18,202 bases of DNA from JALZAA01 sp046724655 (GCA_046724655.1 JBKOWY010000094.1:1-18202), one strand, 5' to 3'; shown: positions 7,433 to 14,737, counted from the first letter of the stretch. Numbers and translations are program-made. Notes: generated by a model not told the origin, from the letters alone.

Positions 7433-8142
7433 CAGCGAAACAGGTCCTCGCCCGGCGGGCGTACGAGCTCGCGGGCGGAACCCTCGCGAAACAACGTCGC
7501 GTCGAGTCCCCGCACGATGGCCGCTGGCACCTGGGCGGCCTTGCCCTTGACGAGCTCGGCGGCGCCCGCAATCTCGTCGGCCAGCGCGATCTCGGTCACC
7601 TGGAGCTCGCGGCCCGTCGCGTCCGATTGACCCCGCAGGTCGACCATGCCGGCGAGCCCGGACACCCCGATCGCCACATCGGTGAGGCCGATGCGCCAGG
7701 CGCGGCCGAAGGTGTCCGACACGATCACGCCGACTTCCACACCGGCGGCGGCGCGGACGCCGTCGCGAATTCGCCGGGCGGACCGGTCGGGCTCGACGGG
7801 GAGCAGGGCGGCGTGTCCGTCCTCGACGTTCGACAGGTCGACGCCCGCGTTGGCGCACACGAAGCCGTGCGCGGTCTCGCTGATAACGAGGTCGCCCCGG
7901 CGGCGTAGCACGCGCACCGACTCGGACTCGACGAGCGCCCGACGCGCCGCGGGATCCGATGCGTCGAGAGGCACGATGCGTCCTTCCGCCTTCGACACGA
8001 TCTTCTGCGTGACGACCAGGCAGTCTCGGTCCTCGATAGGCGTGCCCTGCGCTCGTGCGGCCGCGACTAGCAGGTCGGCGAGCACGTCACCGCGGTGAAT
8101 CTCGGGTACACCCTCGATGGGAAAGATCCTGAGCTCGGTCAT
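7432..8142 (-). CDS. cofE: Coenzyme F420-0:L-glutamate ligase
   Basis: A 236-aa GTP-dependent ligase that adds glutamate residues to F420-0. Family blocks are VVTQKIVSKAEGRIV (43-57), SETAHGFVCANAGVDLSNVE (88-107), EPDRSARRIR (117-126) and VIVSDTFGRAWRIGLTDVAI (139-158). The length fits stand-alone CofE. The C-terminal residues DATLFREGSARELVRPPGEDLFR read like the linker that in FbiB joins the ligase to the nitroreductase domain, consistent with a split of the fused form or a never-fused ancestor. The ATG follows the cofD stop with no gap (TGAATG), and the stop overlaps the nitroreductase start, so the three F420 genes are probably one transcript with coupled translation. No clear Shine-Dalgarno sequence lies before the start. 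Confidence 0.95.
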   Translation of the reverse strand: MTELRIFPIEGVPEIHRGDVLADLLVAAARAQGTPIEDRDCLVVTQKIVSKAEGRIVPLDASDPAARRALVESESVRVLRRRGDLVISETAHGFVCANAGVDLSNVEDGHAALLPVEPDRSARRIRDGVRAAAGVEVGVIVSDTFGRAWRIGLTDVAIGVSGLAGMVDLRGQSDATGRELQVTEIALADEIAGAAELVKGKAAQVPAAIVRGLDATLFREGSARELVRPPGEDLFR

Positions 8143-9093
8143 TCAGGCGACGGCGTCGAGTGTGTGTTGGGCCAGCGCGGCGGCAACACGCGCGTCGCGC
8201 ATGAGGGTGTCGGCCACGGCGGCGCGGACGCCGACCGCCTCGACCTCGGCCGCCCGAGCCGCGTCGCCGGCGTCGATGACGAGCGCGGAGCAGAAATCGC
8301 GGTAGGCCCGGGCCACCCCCACACACGACACTTCCATGCCGAGCGGAGCCATGAGCCGATCAGCCGGCCCCTTGACCGGCGCGCCGGCAATGATCGGGCT
8401 GACACCGACGACGCGCTCGCGACGCCCGCGGAGCGCGTCGCGCACGCCCGGCACGGCGACGATCGGCCCGATCGAGATCACCGGGTTGCTGGGACACACG
8501 ATGATCGTCTCGGCGTCGTGGAGCGCGTCGAGCACGCCGGGCGCCGGCGCGGCACGAGCCGCCCCCTGGAAGCGCACCGCCACGACCGGCGGCTCCGCCC
8601 GATCGCGCACGAACCACTCCTGCATGCGCAGCTCGACCACCGAACCGTCGGCGCCGAGGACGTCGATGCGGGTCGAGACCCGATCGTCGGTCATCGGCAC
8701 CACTCGCGGTCGGACCCCCCACGCGGCGGCGATTTCCGCCCCGATCGTCGAGAGGGGAGCGCCTGCGCGCAGGCGCTGGCGGCGGTACAGGTGCGTGGCG
8801 AGATCCCGGTCTCCGAGCCGGAACCACGTCGGTAGCGCGTCACTCGCGCCGTAGCGTTCGAGCGCGCTCAGGGTCGTGAACGTCTCCCCCTCCAGGCCCC
8901 AACCCGTCTCGGGGTTCTCGGCGCCGGCGAGCGTGTACGTGACCGTGTCGAGGTCCGGGCAGACGAGCAGCCCGTAGAACCAGTCGTCGTCGCCGGTGTT
9001 CACGACGACGGTGACGTCCTCGGGCGCGACGACCTGGACGAGCCCGCGAAGGAATCGGGCAGCCCCCACTCCGCCTGCCAGTGCCACGAGCAC
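8143..9093 (-). CDS. cofD: Phospho-lactyl/enolpyruvyl transferase of F420 synthesis (CofD/FbiA)
   Basis: A 316-aa protein that transfers the phospho-lactyl or phosphoenolpyruvyl moiety from its guanosine carrier to the deazaflavin Fo. Blocks seen are VALAGGVGAARFLRG (3-17), VVNTGDDDWFYGLLVCPDLDT (30-50), RLGDRDLATHL (92-102), CPSNPVISIGP (200-210) and SPIIAG (232-237). I chose the GTG at 9093; a second GTG at 9087 is nearly as good. The frame is open to 9261 through a 48-bp tandem repeat, but the extension would only add three copies of a 16-residue repeat before the natural Rossmann start. A TACATT box ends 7 bases before GTG 9093, suggesting leaderless transcription. First gene of the F420 run. 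Confidence 0.93.
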   Translation of the reverse strand: MLVALAGGVGAARFLRGLVQVVAPEDVTVVVNTGDDDWFYGLLVCPDLDTVTYTLAGAENPETGWGLEGETFTTLSALERYGASDALPTWFRLGDRDLATHLYRRQRLRAGAPLSTIGAEIAAAWGVRPRVVPMTDDRVSTRIDVLGADGSVVELRMQEWFVRDRAEPPVVAVRFQGAARAAPAPGVLDALHDAETIIVCPSNPVISIGPIVAVPGVRDALRGRRERVVGVSPIIAGAPVKGPADRLMAPLGMEVSCVGVARAYRDFCSALVIDAGDAARAAEVEAVGVRAAVADTLMRDARVAAALAQHTLDAVA

Positions 9094-9100
9094 GCTTGCG

Positions 9101-9106
9101 AATGTA
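9101..9106 (-). promoter_or_regulatory. Candidate -10 box for leaderless cofD transcript
   Basis: On the minus strand TACATT fits the actinobacterial TANNNT -10 consensus and ends 7 bases before the chosen GTG, so transcription would begin at or next to the first codon. No good -35 box is visible; its position falls inside the first copy of the tandem repeat, so an activator or the repeat itself may compensate. The call rests on spacing and consensus only. Confidence 0.45.
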
Positions 9107-9108
9107 GC

Positions 9109-9277
9109 GGCGCGCACGCGATACGACCCCCGTGGGGTGGTGGGGACCGTGGTCGTGGCGCGCACGCGATACGACCCCCGTGGGGTGGTGGGGACCGTGG
9201 TCGTGGCGCGCACGCGATACGACCCCCGTGAGGTGGTGGGGACCGTGGTCGTGGCGCGCACGCGATACGACCCCCGT
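9109..9277. repeat. 48-bp tandem repeat, about 3.5 copies, upstream of cofD
   Basis: Copies start at 9109, 9157, 9205 and 9253; the last is cut at 25 bases. Copies 1 and 2 are identical and copy 3 differs at one base (A at 9231), which implies recent amplification or gene conversion. Each unit opens with GGCGCGCACGCGATACGACC and continues with a G/T-rich half. The period is a multiple of three, so all frames stay open across it (for example a 16-residue unit in the cofD frame), yet nothing indicates translation. There are no spacers, so it is not CRISPR. It separates cofD from the small gene upstream and covers the cofD -35 region. Confidence 0.95.
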
Positions 9278-9294
9278 CAGGGGGTCGTATCGCG
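9261..9294. terminator. Perfect 15-bp inverted repeat with 4-base loop
   Basis: Arms CGCGATACGACCCCC (9261-9275) and GGGGGTCGTATCGCG (9280-9294) are exact complements around GTCA. It begins 17 bases beyond the stop of the minus-strand gene 9312-9653, the place for a terminator, but no T-run follows on that strand. The left arm is also part of each 48-bp repeat, so the repeats carry half of this palindrome. It may therefore be a terminator, a dimeric operator with extra half-sites, or the seed from which the repeats expanded. Confidence 0.6.
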
Positions 9295-9311
9295 GGGGGA
9301 TCGGTGTCGTG

Positions 9312-9653
9312 TCAGGCGGCGCGGCTGACGATCTCCTTGGCACGGCTGGTGCCGGCCTCGACCGCTTGCTTCACCTGCGCGGGAACGGACTGGATCTGCT
9401 CAGCAATCGGCTCGACCCGCTGACGCAGGTCGCCTACGAACGGCTCGACCCGCCCGGACACGTCCTTGGCGAGGCCCTCGAGCTTGACCTTGCCGTCCTG
9501 GGTGCGGCTCTTGAGGAACGACTTCGCCTCCTTGGCCTGCTTCTCGACGGTCGCCTGCACCTCGCGCCGGCGGACCTGGGCCTGCTGGAAGGCGATGACT
9601 CCGACGCCGACCGTGATGTAGGCGGCGTCCTCGAGCGTCTTGCGTACGTCCAT
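9312..9653 (-). CDS. Small helical protein with N-terminal hydrophobic segment, unknown function
   Basis: A 113-aa protein. Residues 10-22 (AAYITVGVGVIAF) are hydrophobic but too short to be a sure membrane span; the remainder is charged, rich in Ala, Glu, Lys, Gln and Val, and looks like a long amphipathic helix or coiled coil with repeated RVEPF/RVEPI segments (68-84). It recalls, in style only, phasin-like or heparin-binding-hemagglutinin-like actinobacterial proteins that coat membranes or polymers. The ATG has a strong ribosome binding site (AAGGAGA, 9661-9667) at 7 bases spacing, so the gene is real. It is divergent from the large glycosyltransferase, and downstream lies the hairpin plus repeat and then cofD. 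In many actinobacteria a whiB gene occupies about this place. Function not known. Confidence 0.8.
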   Translation of the reverse strand: MDVRKTLEDAAYITVGVGVIAFQQAQVRRREVQATVEKQAKEAKSFLKSRTQDGKVKLEGLAKDVSGRVEPFVGDLRQRVEPIAEQIQSVPAQVKQAVEAGTSRAKEIVSRAA

Positions 9654-9712
9654 GACTGGCTCTCCTTGGTCGGGGCGTGGGCCCGGGACTTGGGGGATTC
9701 GGGCCCGCCCTT

Positions 9713-9718
9713 ATGCTA
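9713..9718 (-). promoter_or_regulatory. Weak candidate -10 box for the small helical-protein gene
   Basis: TAGCAT on the minus strand fits TANNNT and would start a leader of roughly 55 bases carrying the AAGGAGA site. The -35 region is poor. Within the same divergent gap the plus strand has TATCCT at 9787-9792, 11 bases before the glycosyltransferase ATG, as an equally weak counterpart. Confidence 0.25.
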
Positions 9719-9754
9719 GCCGCAATAGCACTGGTGATAAACATCTGCAAGCAC

Positions 9755-9772
9755 TCGTGATCCACGTCACGA
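9755..9772. promoter_or_regulatory. CRP/FNR-family-like operator
   Basis: The palindrome TCGTGA-N6-TCACGA has perfect 6-base arms and a 6-base spacer. This matches the CRP/GlxR family pattern TGTGA-N6-TCACA with the C/G variant ends that I recall as frequent in mycobacterial CRP sites. Its centre lies about 40 bases before the ATG of the large glycosyltransferase and 110 bases before that of the divergent small gene, so it could control either or both. No regulator gene of the family is in the window. Confidence 0.5.
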
Positions 9773-9803
9773 CCAAGCGCCGCAGATATCCTCCGCCGGA
9801 GCC

Positions 9804-12800
9804 ATGGCGACCACAGACTCGCCCCGCACGCAGACGGACCCAAGGGGCGGCGGCCGTCCGGGTGGGAGCCAGAAGATCCCCACCGTGGCTGCGGTGGTCG
9901 TAACCCGCAACCCGGGACCTTTGCTCGAGCAGACGCTGATATCGCTGCGTGGCCAGGACTTTCGAAGCGTGGCGGTCATGGTGGTCGACGCCGGCTCCGG
10001 TGACGACCGCAGTGCGCGCATCGTCGCTGCGACGCAAGGCGCCCACGTCCACCCGATGTCTGACTCCGGATTCGCGGCGGCGGCCAACGAGGCGCTGTAC
10101 GCGGTCCGGAACGCGACGTTCCTCCTGATCTGCCACGACGACGTCGTGCTCGAGCCCTCGGCAGTGCGGGTGATGCTCGAGGAGGCATTCCGGTCCAATG
10201 CCGGCATCGTCGGGCCGAAGCTCGTCGACGTCGAGAACCCCGACGTGCTGCTCGAGGTCGGGCGCAGCATCGACCGTTTCGGCATTCCCCACACCGGCAT
10301 CGAGCCGGGGGAGCTCGACCACGAGCAGCACGACGGCGTCCGCGACGTGTTCTACGTATCGGATGCGGCGATGCTCGTGCGCACCGACCTCTTCCACGAG
10401 CTCGGTGGCTTCGATCCGGCCGCCTTCCCCGGTGCCGAGGACATGGACGTGTGCTGGCGGGCGCGGCTCGCGGGCGCTCGGGTCATGGTGGCGCCAGATG
10501 CGCGAGTCCGGCATCACGAGGCGGCCCGACGGCGGGGCGGAGATGCCACGCCCGACCCCGTCGCCATGGCGCGCGCCCGAATTCGGACCGTGCTCGCGCT
10601 CTCATCGGTGAGGACGTTGCTGTGGGTCGTCCCGGTCGGGATCGCCGCGTCGTTCTTCGAGGCGCTTCTTCTCACTCTTACGTTCCGTCGTCGGCGTGCA
10701 CGTTCCGCGGTCGGGGCCTGGTGGTGGAACCTCCGGCGTCTGCGCGAGGTGCGCCGGGCGGGGCGCGACGCGCGACGTGTTCGGCGCGTCGACGACAGAG
10801 AGCTGCGCGACCTGCAAGTGCGCGGCGCCGTGGCGCGCGGGTTCGTCAGCGATCGGGCCGCGACGGAGGACCGCGTGCGCTCACTCGCGGACGCCGGCCG
10901 TTCCGCGATCAGTGCCGCCACCACCGGCTCCCGCCAGCCGTTGTTCGCCCTCGTCGTCGTGCTGTTGCTGGTCTGGCTCATCGGCTCGCGGGCGTTGCTC
11001 GGCAGTGGCGTTCCCGCCGTCGGCACCATGGCGCGCTGGCCGGGGATCAGCGACCTCTTGTCGACGTACGCGTCGGGTTGGCGCTACACCGGCTTGGGTT
11101 CGTCGACTGCGGCGCCGCCGGGGCTCATGGCGATGGCTGCGATCAGCACGGGACTGTTCGGAGCAGCGGGGCTCGCTCGCACCCTTCTCGTCGTGGCCGC
11201 GTTCCCGGTCGGAGCGTTCGGCGCGTACCGCCTGACGCGCGACGCGACGGCGAGCCGCGTCCCCGCGGTCGTTGCTGCGGTCGCGTACGCGATCAACCCT
11301 GTGCCCCGCAACGCGATCGCCAGCGGCCGTCTCGGACCGCTCGTCCTGTTCGCGCTCACGCCCTTTCTCGTCGCCCTCGCGCTGCAGCTTGCCGAGCGCG
11401 GCCCGGCCCCAGCCGGGCACGTTCGTCGGGGCGTCTTCGCCCTCGCCCTGCTGGTCGCGTTCACGACCGCCTGGTACCCGCTGGCGCCATTCGTGCTCGC
11501 CGCTGCTGTCGTCGCAATCATGCTGGCGGCCCCGCTCGTCACCGGTGTGACCCTCGGGCTGCGGATGCTGGCGGCGTCCGTCCTCGCCACGGTGCTTGCC
11601 GGCGCACTCCTGTTCCCATGGTCGGCGAGCCTCCTGAACGCCGGTGACGCCAGCTCGCTCGGCTTCGCGTTCCGGCAACGCCTCGATCTCGGCGACGTGC
11701 TGCGTTTTCACAGCGGACCCAATGGAGCTGGGTGGGCCGGCTGGGGGTTGCTGGGTGCAGCGGCGCTCGCGTTGTTGTTCGGTCGTGACGCGCGCCTGAC
11801 GTGGGCGACGCGGGGCTGGATGCTGGCGCTGGTCGGTTGGGCACTCGTGTGGCTCCCGGCTCGGTTCGCCGGCGACACATCCGTCCCCGCGCCCGAGGCC
11901 GGGCTCACGATCGCCGCCCTCGGCATTGCGCTGGCGGCGGGGCTGGGCGCAAGCACGTTCACTGAAGACATCCGCCGGCTGGGTTTCGGGGCGCGGCAGG
12001 CCATGGCCGTGCTCGCGGCCGCGGGATTGCTTCTCGCCGCGTTGAGTTTCGGCATCGATGCCGCCGACGGTCGGTGGCGCGCGCCGGACGGCGACTGGCC
12101 CGACGCGCTCGCCTTCCTCGAGGCCGAGCGCGACAGCGGTGGGTTCCGGGTCCTCTGGGTGGGAGACCCGGCCGTGTTGCCACTCGATCCCTTCGTCGGC
12201 CAGGACGGGACGGGCTACGTCCTGACGCGCAACGGGCCTGGCGACGCCACCGAGCTGTGGCACGCGCCGGCCCGCACAGCCGACGACCTCGTCGGGGAAG
12301 CGGTCACGCTTGCCTCGAACCAGCGCACGGAGCGGCTCGGCCACCTGCTGGCACCCATGAGCGTGCGGTACGTCGCCGTGCCGGACCGTTCGGGTCCGGG
12401 CGCGTCCGAAACGGTGGCGGCGCCGGCTCTGGCGCGCGCCCTCGACGGCCAGCTCGACCTCGCGCGGCTCGAATCCCCGCCGGGCCTCGTCCTGTACCAG
12501 AACACGGCATGGATCCCGAGCCCGGGAACGGTGCGACCGGCCGACGCCCGGAAGGTCCCCCTCCGCTCCGCGAAGCCGACCCAGGCCGCGCTGCGCGCCG
12601 ACCTCGGTGGCGTCAGCGCCGTTCGCGGGGCCCCGACCGACTCGGCCCCCACGGGCCCCGGCCGGGTGCTGTGGAGCGAGGCGTTCGACACCGACTGGAG
12701 CGCGTCCGCTTCCGGTCGTGAGCTCCGCCACGTCGAACCATTCGGTTGGGCGAACGGTTTCGACACGTCCCGGAGCGCTTCCGTGTCGATCCGGTACCGC

Positions 12801-12929
12801 GGCCAGCCGCGCCGTTACGGCCTGATCCTCGTCCAGGTCGCATCGTGGATCGGCTTCTTCGCCCTCGTCCGGTGGGGGCGCGCCGGGAGGCAATCCCGAA
12901 GCCGGCGCACAAGGAGTCCGACCCCGTGA
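9804..12929 (+). CDS. GT2 glycosyltransferase fused to a large multi-pass membrane domain
   Basis: A 1041-aa protein. Residues 27-245 form a GT2 domain: VAAVVVTRNPGPLLEQTL (28-45), VVDAGSGDD (60-68), ICHDDVVLEPSA (109-120, metal-binding DD) and FPGAEDMDVCWRARLAGA (208-225). After a segment near 263-293 and a basic cytoplasmic-like stretch (295-375), about eleven hydrophobic segments lie between 379 and 750. Residues 751-1005 are hydrophilic and probably outside the membrane, followed by a last span at 1006-1023 and a basic tail. Such GT2 plus membrane proteins precede DUF5719 genes in many actinobacteria; the membrane part may be a lipid-linked sugar transferase or flippase, but that is inference. 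The ATG has only a weak GGAG two bases upstream, and a CRP-like site precedes it. The TGA overlaps the next gene. Confidence 0.85.
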   Translation: MATTDSPRTQTDPRGGGRPGGSQKIPTVAAVVVTRNPGPLLEQTLISLRGQDFRSVAVMVVDAGSGDDRSARIVAATQGAHVHPMSDSGFAAAANEALYAVRNATFLLICHDDVVLEPSAVRVMLEEAFRSNAGIVGPKLVDVENPDVLLEVGRSIDRFGIPHTGIEPGELDHEQHDGVRDVFYVSDAAMLVRTDLFHELGGFDPAAFPGAEDMDVCWRARLAGARVMVAPDARVRHHEAARRRGGDATPDPVAMARARIRTVLALSSVRTLLWVVPVGIAASFFEALLLTLTFRRRRARSAVGAWWWNLRRLREVRRAGRDARRVRRVDDRELRDLQVRGAVARGFVSDRAATEDRVRSLADAGRSAISAATTGSRQPLFALVVVLLLVWLIGSRALLGSGVPAVGTMARWPGISDLLSTYASGWRYTGLGSSTAAPPGLMAMAAISTGLFGAAGLARTLLVVAAFPVGAFGAYRLTRDATASRVPAVVAAVAYAINPVPRNAIASGRLGPLVLFALTPFLVALALQLAERGPAPAGHVRRGVFALALLVAFTTAWYPLAPFVLAAAVVAIMLAAPLVTGVTLGLRMLAASVLATVLAGALLFPWSASLLNAGDASSLGFAFRQRLDLGDVLRFHSGPNGAGWAGWGLLGAAALALLFGRDARLTWATRGWMLALVGWALVWLPARFAGDTSVPAPEAGLTIAALGIALAAGLGASTFTEDIRRLGFGARQAMAVLAAAGLLLAALSFGIDAADGRWRAPDGDWPDALAFLEAERDSGGFRVLWVGDPAVLPLDPFVGQDGTGYVLTRNGPGDATELWHAPARTADDLVGEAVTLASNQRTERLGHLLAPMSVRYVAVPDRSGPGASETVAAPALARALDGQLDLARLESPPGLVLYQNTAWIPSPGTVRPADARKVPLRSAKPTQAALRADLGGVSAVRGAPTDSAPTGPGRVLWSEAFDTDWSASASGRELRHVEPFGWANGFDTSRSASVSIRYRGQPRRYGLILVQVASWIGFFALVRWGRAGRQSRSRRTRSPTP
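12911..12916 (+). promoter_or_regulatory. Ribosome binding site fixing the DUF5719-like start
   Basis: AAGGAG lies 9 bases before the GTG at 12926, inside the end of the upstream gene. It is one of the two strongest Shine-Dalgarno sequences in the window and selects this GTG over the open frame that extends back to 12746. Confidence 0.75.
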
Positions 12930-14452
12930 CCGCACGCCGGTGGGCGCCGAACCGGGCGGCGGGCCGCCGCCTGTTGGCGCGAGCGCGCCCGACCCGGCGC
13001 GCGGCGGTGCTCGCGCTGGTCGCGGGCGGCATCGCTGGCGCCGTCGTGTTGGACCTCGCCGGGGGCGCCGCCGCGCCGCGGGCAACCGTCCCACCGGCCG
13101 CGGGCCCGACTGTCCCCTCGTCCAGCGCGGTCTCCGCCGCCTGGTACTGCGCCGAGGGGACCGGGTCCGCCGGCGGTCGTGCCGACGAGACGATCTGGAT
13201 CGCCAACGTGGGAGACGCCGACGCCCGGGCCGACATCACGGTGATGCCGGGCGGCGATACCGAGCCGGCGTCGCGGCGGGTGACCGTGCCGAGACGGGGA
13301 CAGGTGCGCGTGCCGGTGTCGAGCGTGCTGCAAACCGCCGAGCAACCCGACCCGGGGGGAACGATCATCGGCCCCGGCGTCGTGGTGGAGGTGTTCGGCA
13401 GCCGTGCGATCGTGGAGCACGAGATCGACGGTCAGGTCGACGGCCAGCGCGAGGCCGGGGTGGGTGCCTGCGCACGAGAGCCTGCTCGCGACTGGTACTT
13501 CGCCGCCGGCACGACCGAGCGCGGCGCCGAGCAGCGGCTCGCCCTCTTCAATCCGTTCGCCGACGACGCGATCCTCGATCTGTCCTTCGCGACCGACGCC
13601 GGGTTCGTCGCACCTGCCGACCTCCAGTCACTGGTCGTCCCGCGCCGCAGCCGCGTGACGGTGCCGGTCTCCACCTTCGTGCGCCGGCAACCCCAGGTCG
13701 GCGCGCACGTGCACGTTCGCTTCGGTCGGGTCGTCGCAGAACAATCGCTCGTCTTCACGCCCGAGAACGAGACCCGCCGTGGGCTCACGTTGTCGCTCGG
13801 GGCAGCCGCTCCGGCCCCGTCGTGGACGCTGCCCGGCGTGGTGTCGGGCGACGTTGTCGCGAACGCAGTGTTCGTCGCCAACTTCGATCCGGCCGCGACC
13901 GAGGTCGTGGTCACGCCGCGCTTCGAGGACGAGAACAGCGCGTCTCCGTCGACGCTCGCCGTCCCCGGCCGGTCGGCCGTGCTCGTCGACCTCGGACCCC
14001 TTGCCGGGCCGGAGGTGGCGTTCGACGTTCAGGTGCGCACCACGGGGAATGTCCCCGTTGTCGTAGAACGCCTCGGAGCATGGACCCCGGGTGAGGGGAC
14101 CATCGGTGCTGCCACTGCCTTGGGGAGCCCGGAACCCGCGCGCGGCTGGGTGTTCGCGTTGGGCCGTCTCGCGGCGGAGGACGCCGCCGCGGTGAGCGTG
14201 TTCAACGCGGGTTCGAGGGAGGCCAGCGTCAGCCTCGTCGCATACCGTTCGGGGAGCGGCGAACCGGCGGAGGAGCGCGAGCTCACGTTGGCGGCGCGGA
14301 AGCAGGCGACCTTCGACCTGGGTGAGCTGAACATCGCACCTGATTACGTGATCTTGGTGCGCGCCGACCAGCCGGTCGTCGCCGGCCGCCGCATCTTTGG
14401 ACCGAGCGGCGTGTCACTCGGGCCGGGCATCCCCGATCCGCATGCTCCCTAG
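12926..14452 (+). CDS. DUF5719-like exported repeat protein
   Basis: A 508-aa protein starting at a GTG that overlaps the upstream stop (GTGA). Residues 1-25 are basic and residues 26-48 form a signal anchor (AAVLALVAGGIAGAVVLDLAGG), so the rest should be outside the cell. The exported part consists of four repeats of about 110 residues that open with a Trp: WYCAEGTG (73), WYFAAGTT (190), WTLPGVVS (300) and WVFALGRL (408). Each continues with an N-P/N-A turn after beta strands, a basic VPRR/VPGR/LAAR step and an ending that resembles VVVEVFG. This matches what I recall of DUF5719, which follows a large GT2 membrane protein in actinobacteria. The function is unknown; partnership with the upstream enzyme in envelope glycan handling is inferred. 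Confidence 0.82.
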   Translation: MTARRWAPNRAAGRRLLARARPTRRAAVLALVAGGIAGAVVLDLAGGAAAPRATVPPAAGPTVPSSSAVSAAWYCAEGTGSAGGRADETIWIANVGDADARADITVMPGGDTEPASRRVTVPRRGQVRVPVSSVLQTAEQPDPGGTIIGPGVVVEVFGSRAIVEHEIDGQVDGQREAGVGACAREPARDWYFAAGTTERGAEQRLALFNPFADDAILDLSFATDAGFVAPADLQSLVVPRRSRVTVPVSTFVRRQPQVGAHVHVRFGRVVAEQSLVFTPENETRRGLTLSLGAAAPAPSWTLPGVVSGDVVANAVFVANFDPAATEVVVTPRFEDENSASPSTLAVPGRSAVLVDLGPLAGPEVAFDVQVRTTGNVPVVVERLGAWTPGEGTIGAATALGSPEPARGWVFALGRLAAEDAAAVSVFNAGSREASVSLVAYRSGSGEPAEERELTLAARKQATFDLGELNIAPDYVILVRADQPVVAGRRIFGPSGVSLGPGIPDPHAP

Positions 14453-14722
14453 GGTGAGGCGCGGTCCTGCTCCTGCTGCATCGCGCGCACCACAGCCTCG
14501 AAGATCTTGGCTGCATCGCGGAGATGAGGACCCCGATGCCGAAGTCGTGCCGAAGTCGCTCTTCAGCTGGGGCACGACGCCGCGCGCGAGATTCTGGTCG
14601 ACCTGGGCGATGAGGACCACGAGGCCGACCCACATCGGCCGCGGACCGACCCGCACCGGCGCTGAAGGAGCCGCCCTCCCGCCCGGTGTCGTGGCTGCCG
14701 TCTCATCGGCCGGGTCGGCCAC
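14449..14722 (-). pseudogene. Decayed MFS transporter fragment
   Basis: From a GTG at 14722 the minus strand reads a hydrophilic start, then PMWVGLVVLIAQVDQNLARG and VVPQLKSDFG, the typical first membrane helix and loop of an MFS permease. The frame is then broken by an exact 11-bp tandem duplication (14537-14558). Skipping one copy restores SDFGIGVLIS, after which the body of the transporter (normally about 350 residues) is missing and another frame gives DAAKIFEAVVRAMQQEQ and a short end with a TAG at 14449-14451. I interpret this as a transporter gene reduced by a large internal deletion and a frameshift. It fills most of the 332-base gap after the DUF5719-like gene, whose stop it overlaps on the other strand. 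A genuine small protein is unlikely. Confidence 0.6.
14537..14558. repeat. Exact 11-bp tandem duplication
   Basis: TGCCGAAGTCG occurs twice head to tail (14537-14547 and 14548-14558). It shifts the frame of the minus-strand MFS remnant directly after the LKSDFG segment; removal of one copy joins SDFG to IGVLIS. The change looks like replication slippage. Confidence 0.9.
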
Positions 14723-14737
14723 GGCCGGAGTCTTGCA

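Noticed and set aside
9094..9261. N-terminal extension of CofD through the tandem repeat
   Set aside because: It would add three copies of a 16-residue unit before the natural Rossmann start; the -10 box and the family's usual beginning support GTG 9093.
9109..9277. CRISPR array
   Set aside because: The 48-bp units are directly adjacent with no unique spacers and no cas genes nearby.
9295..9803. whiB gene expected next to cofD and the glycosyltransferase
   Set aside because: I looked for the four-cysteine WhiB pattern on both strands; the only gene here is a cysteine-free helical protein.
10881..13094. 737-aa minus-strand open frame opposite the large glycosyltransferase
   Set aside because: Arg/Gly/Pro/Glu-rich low-complexity translation without domains, lying opposite a well-formed GT2 membrane protein.
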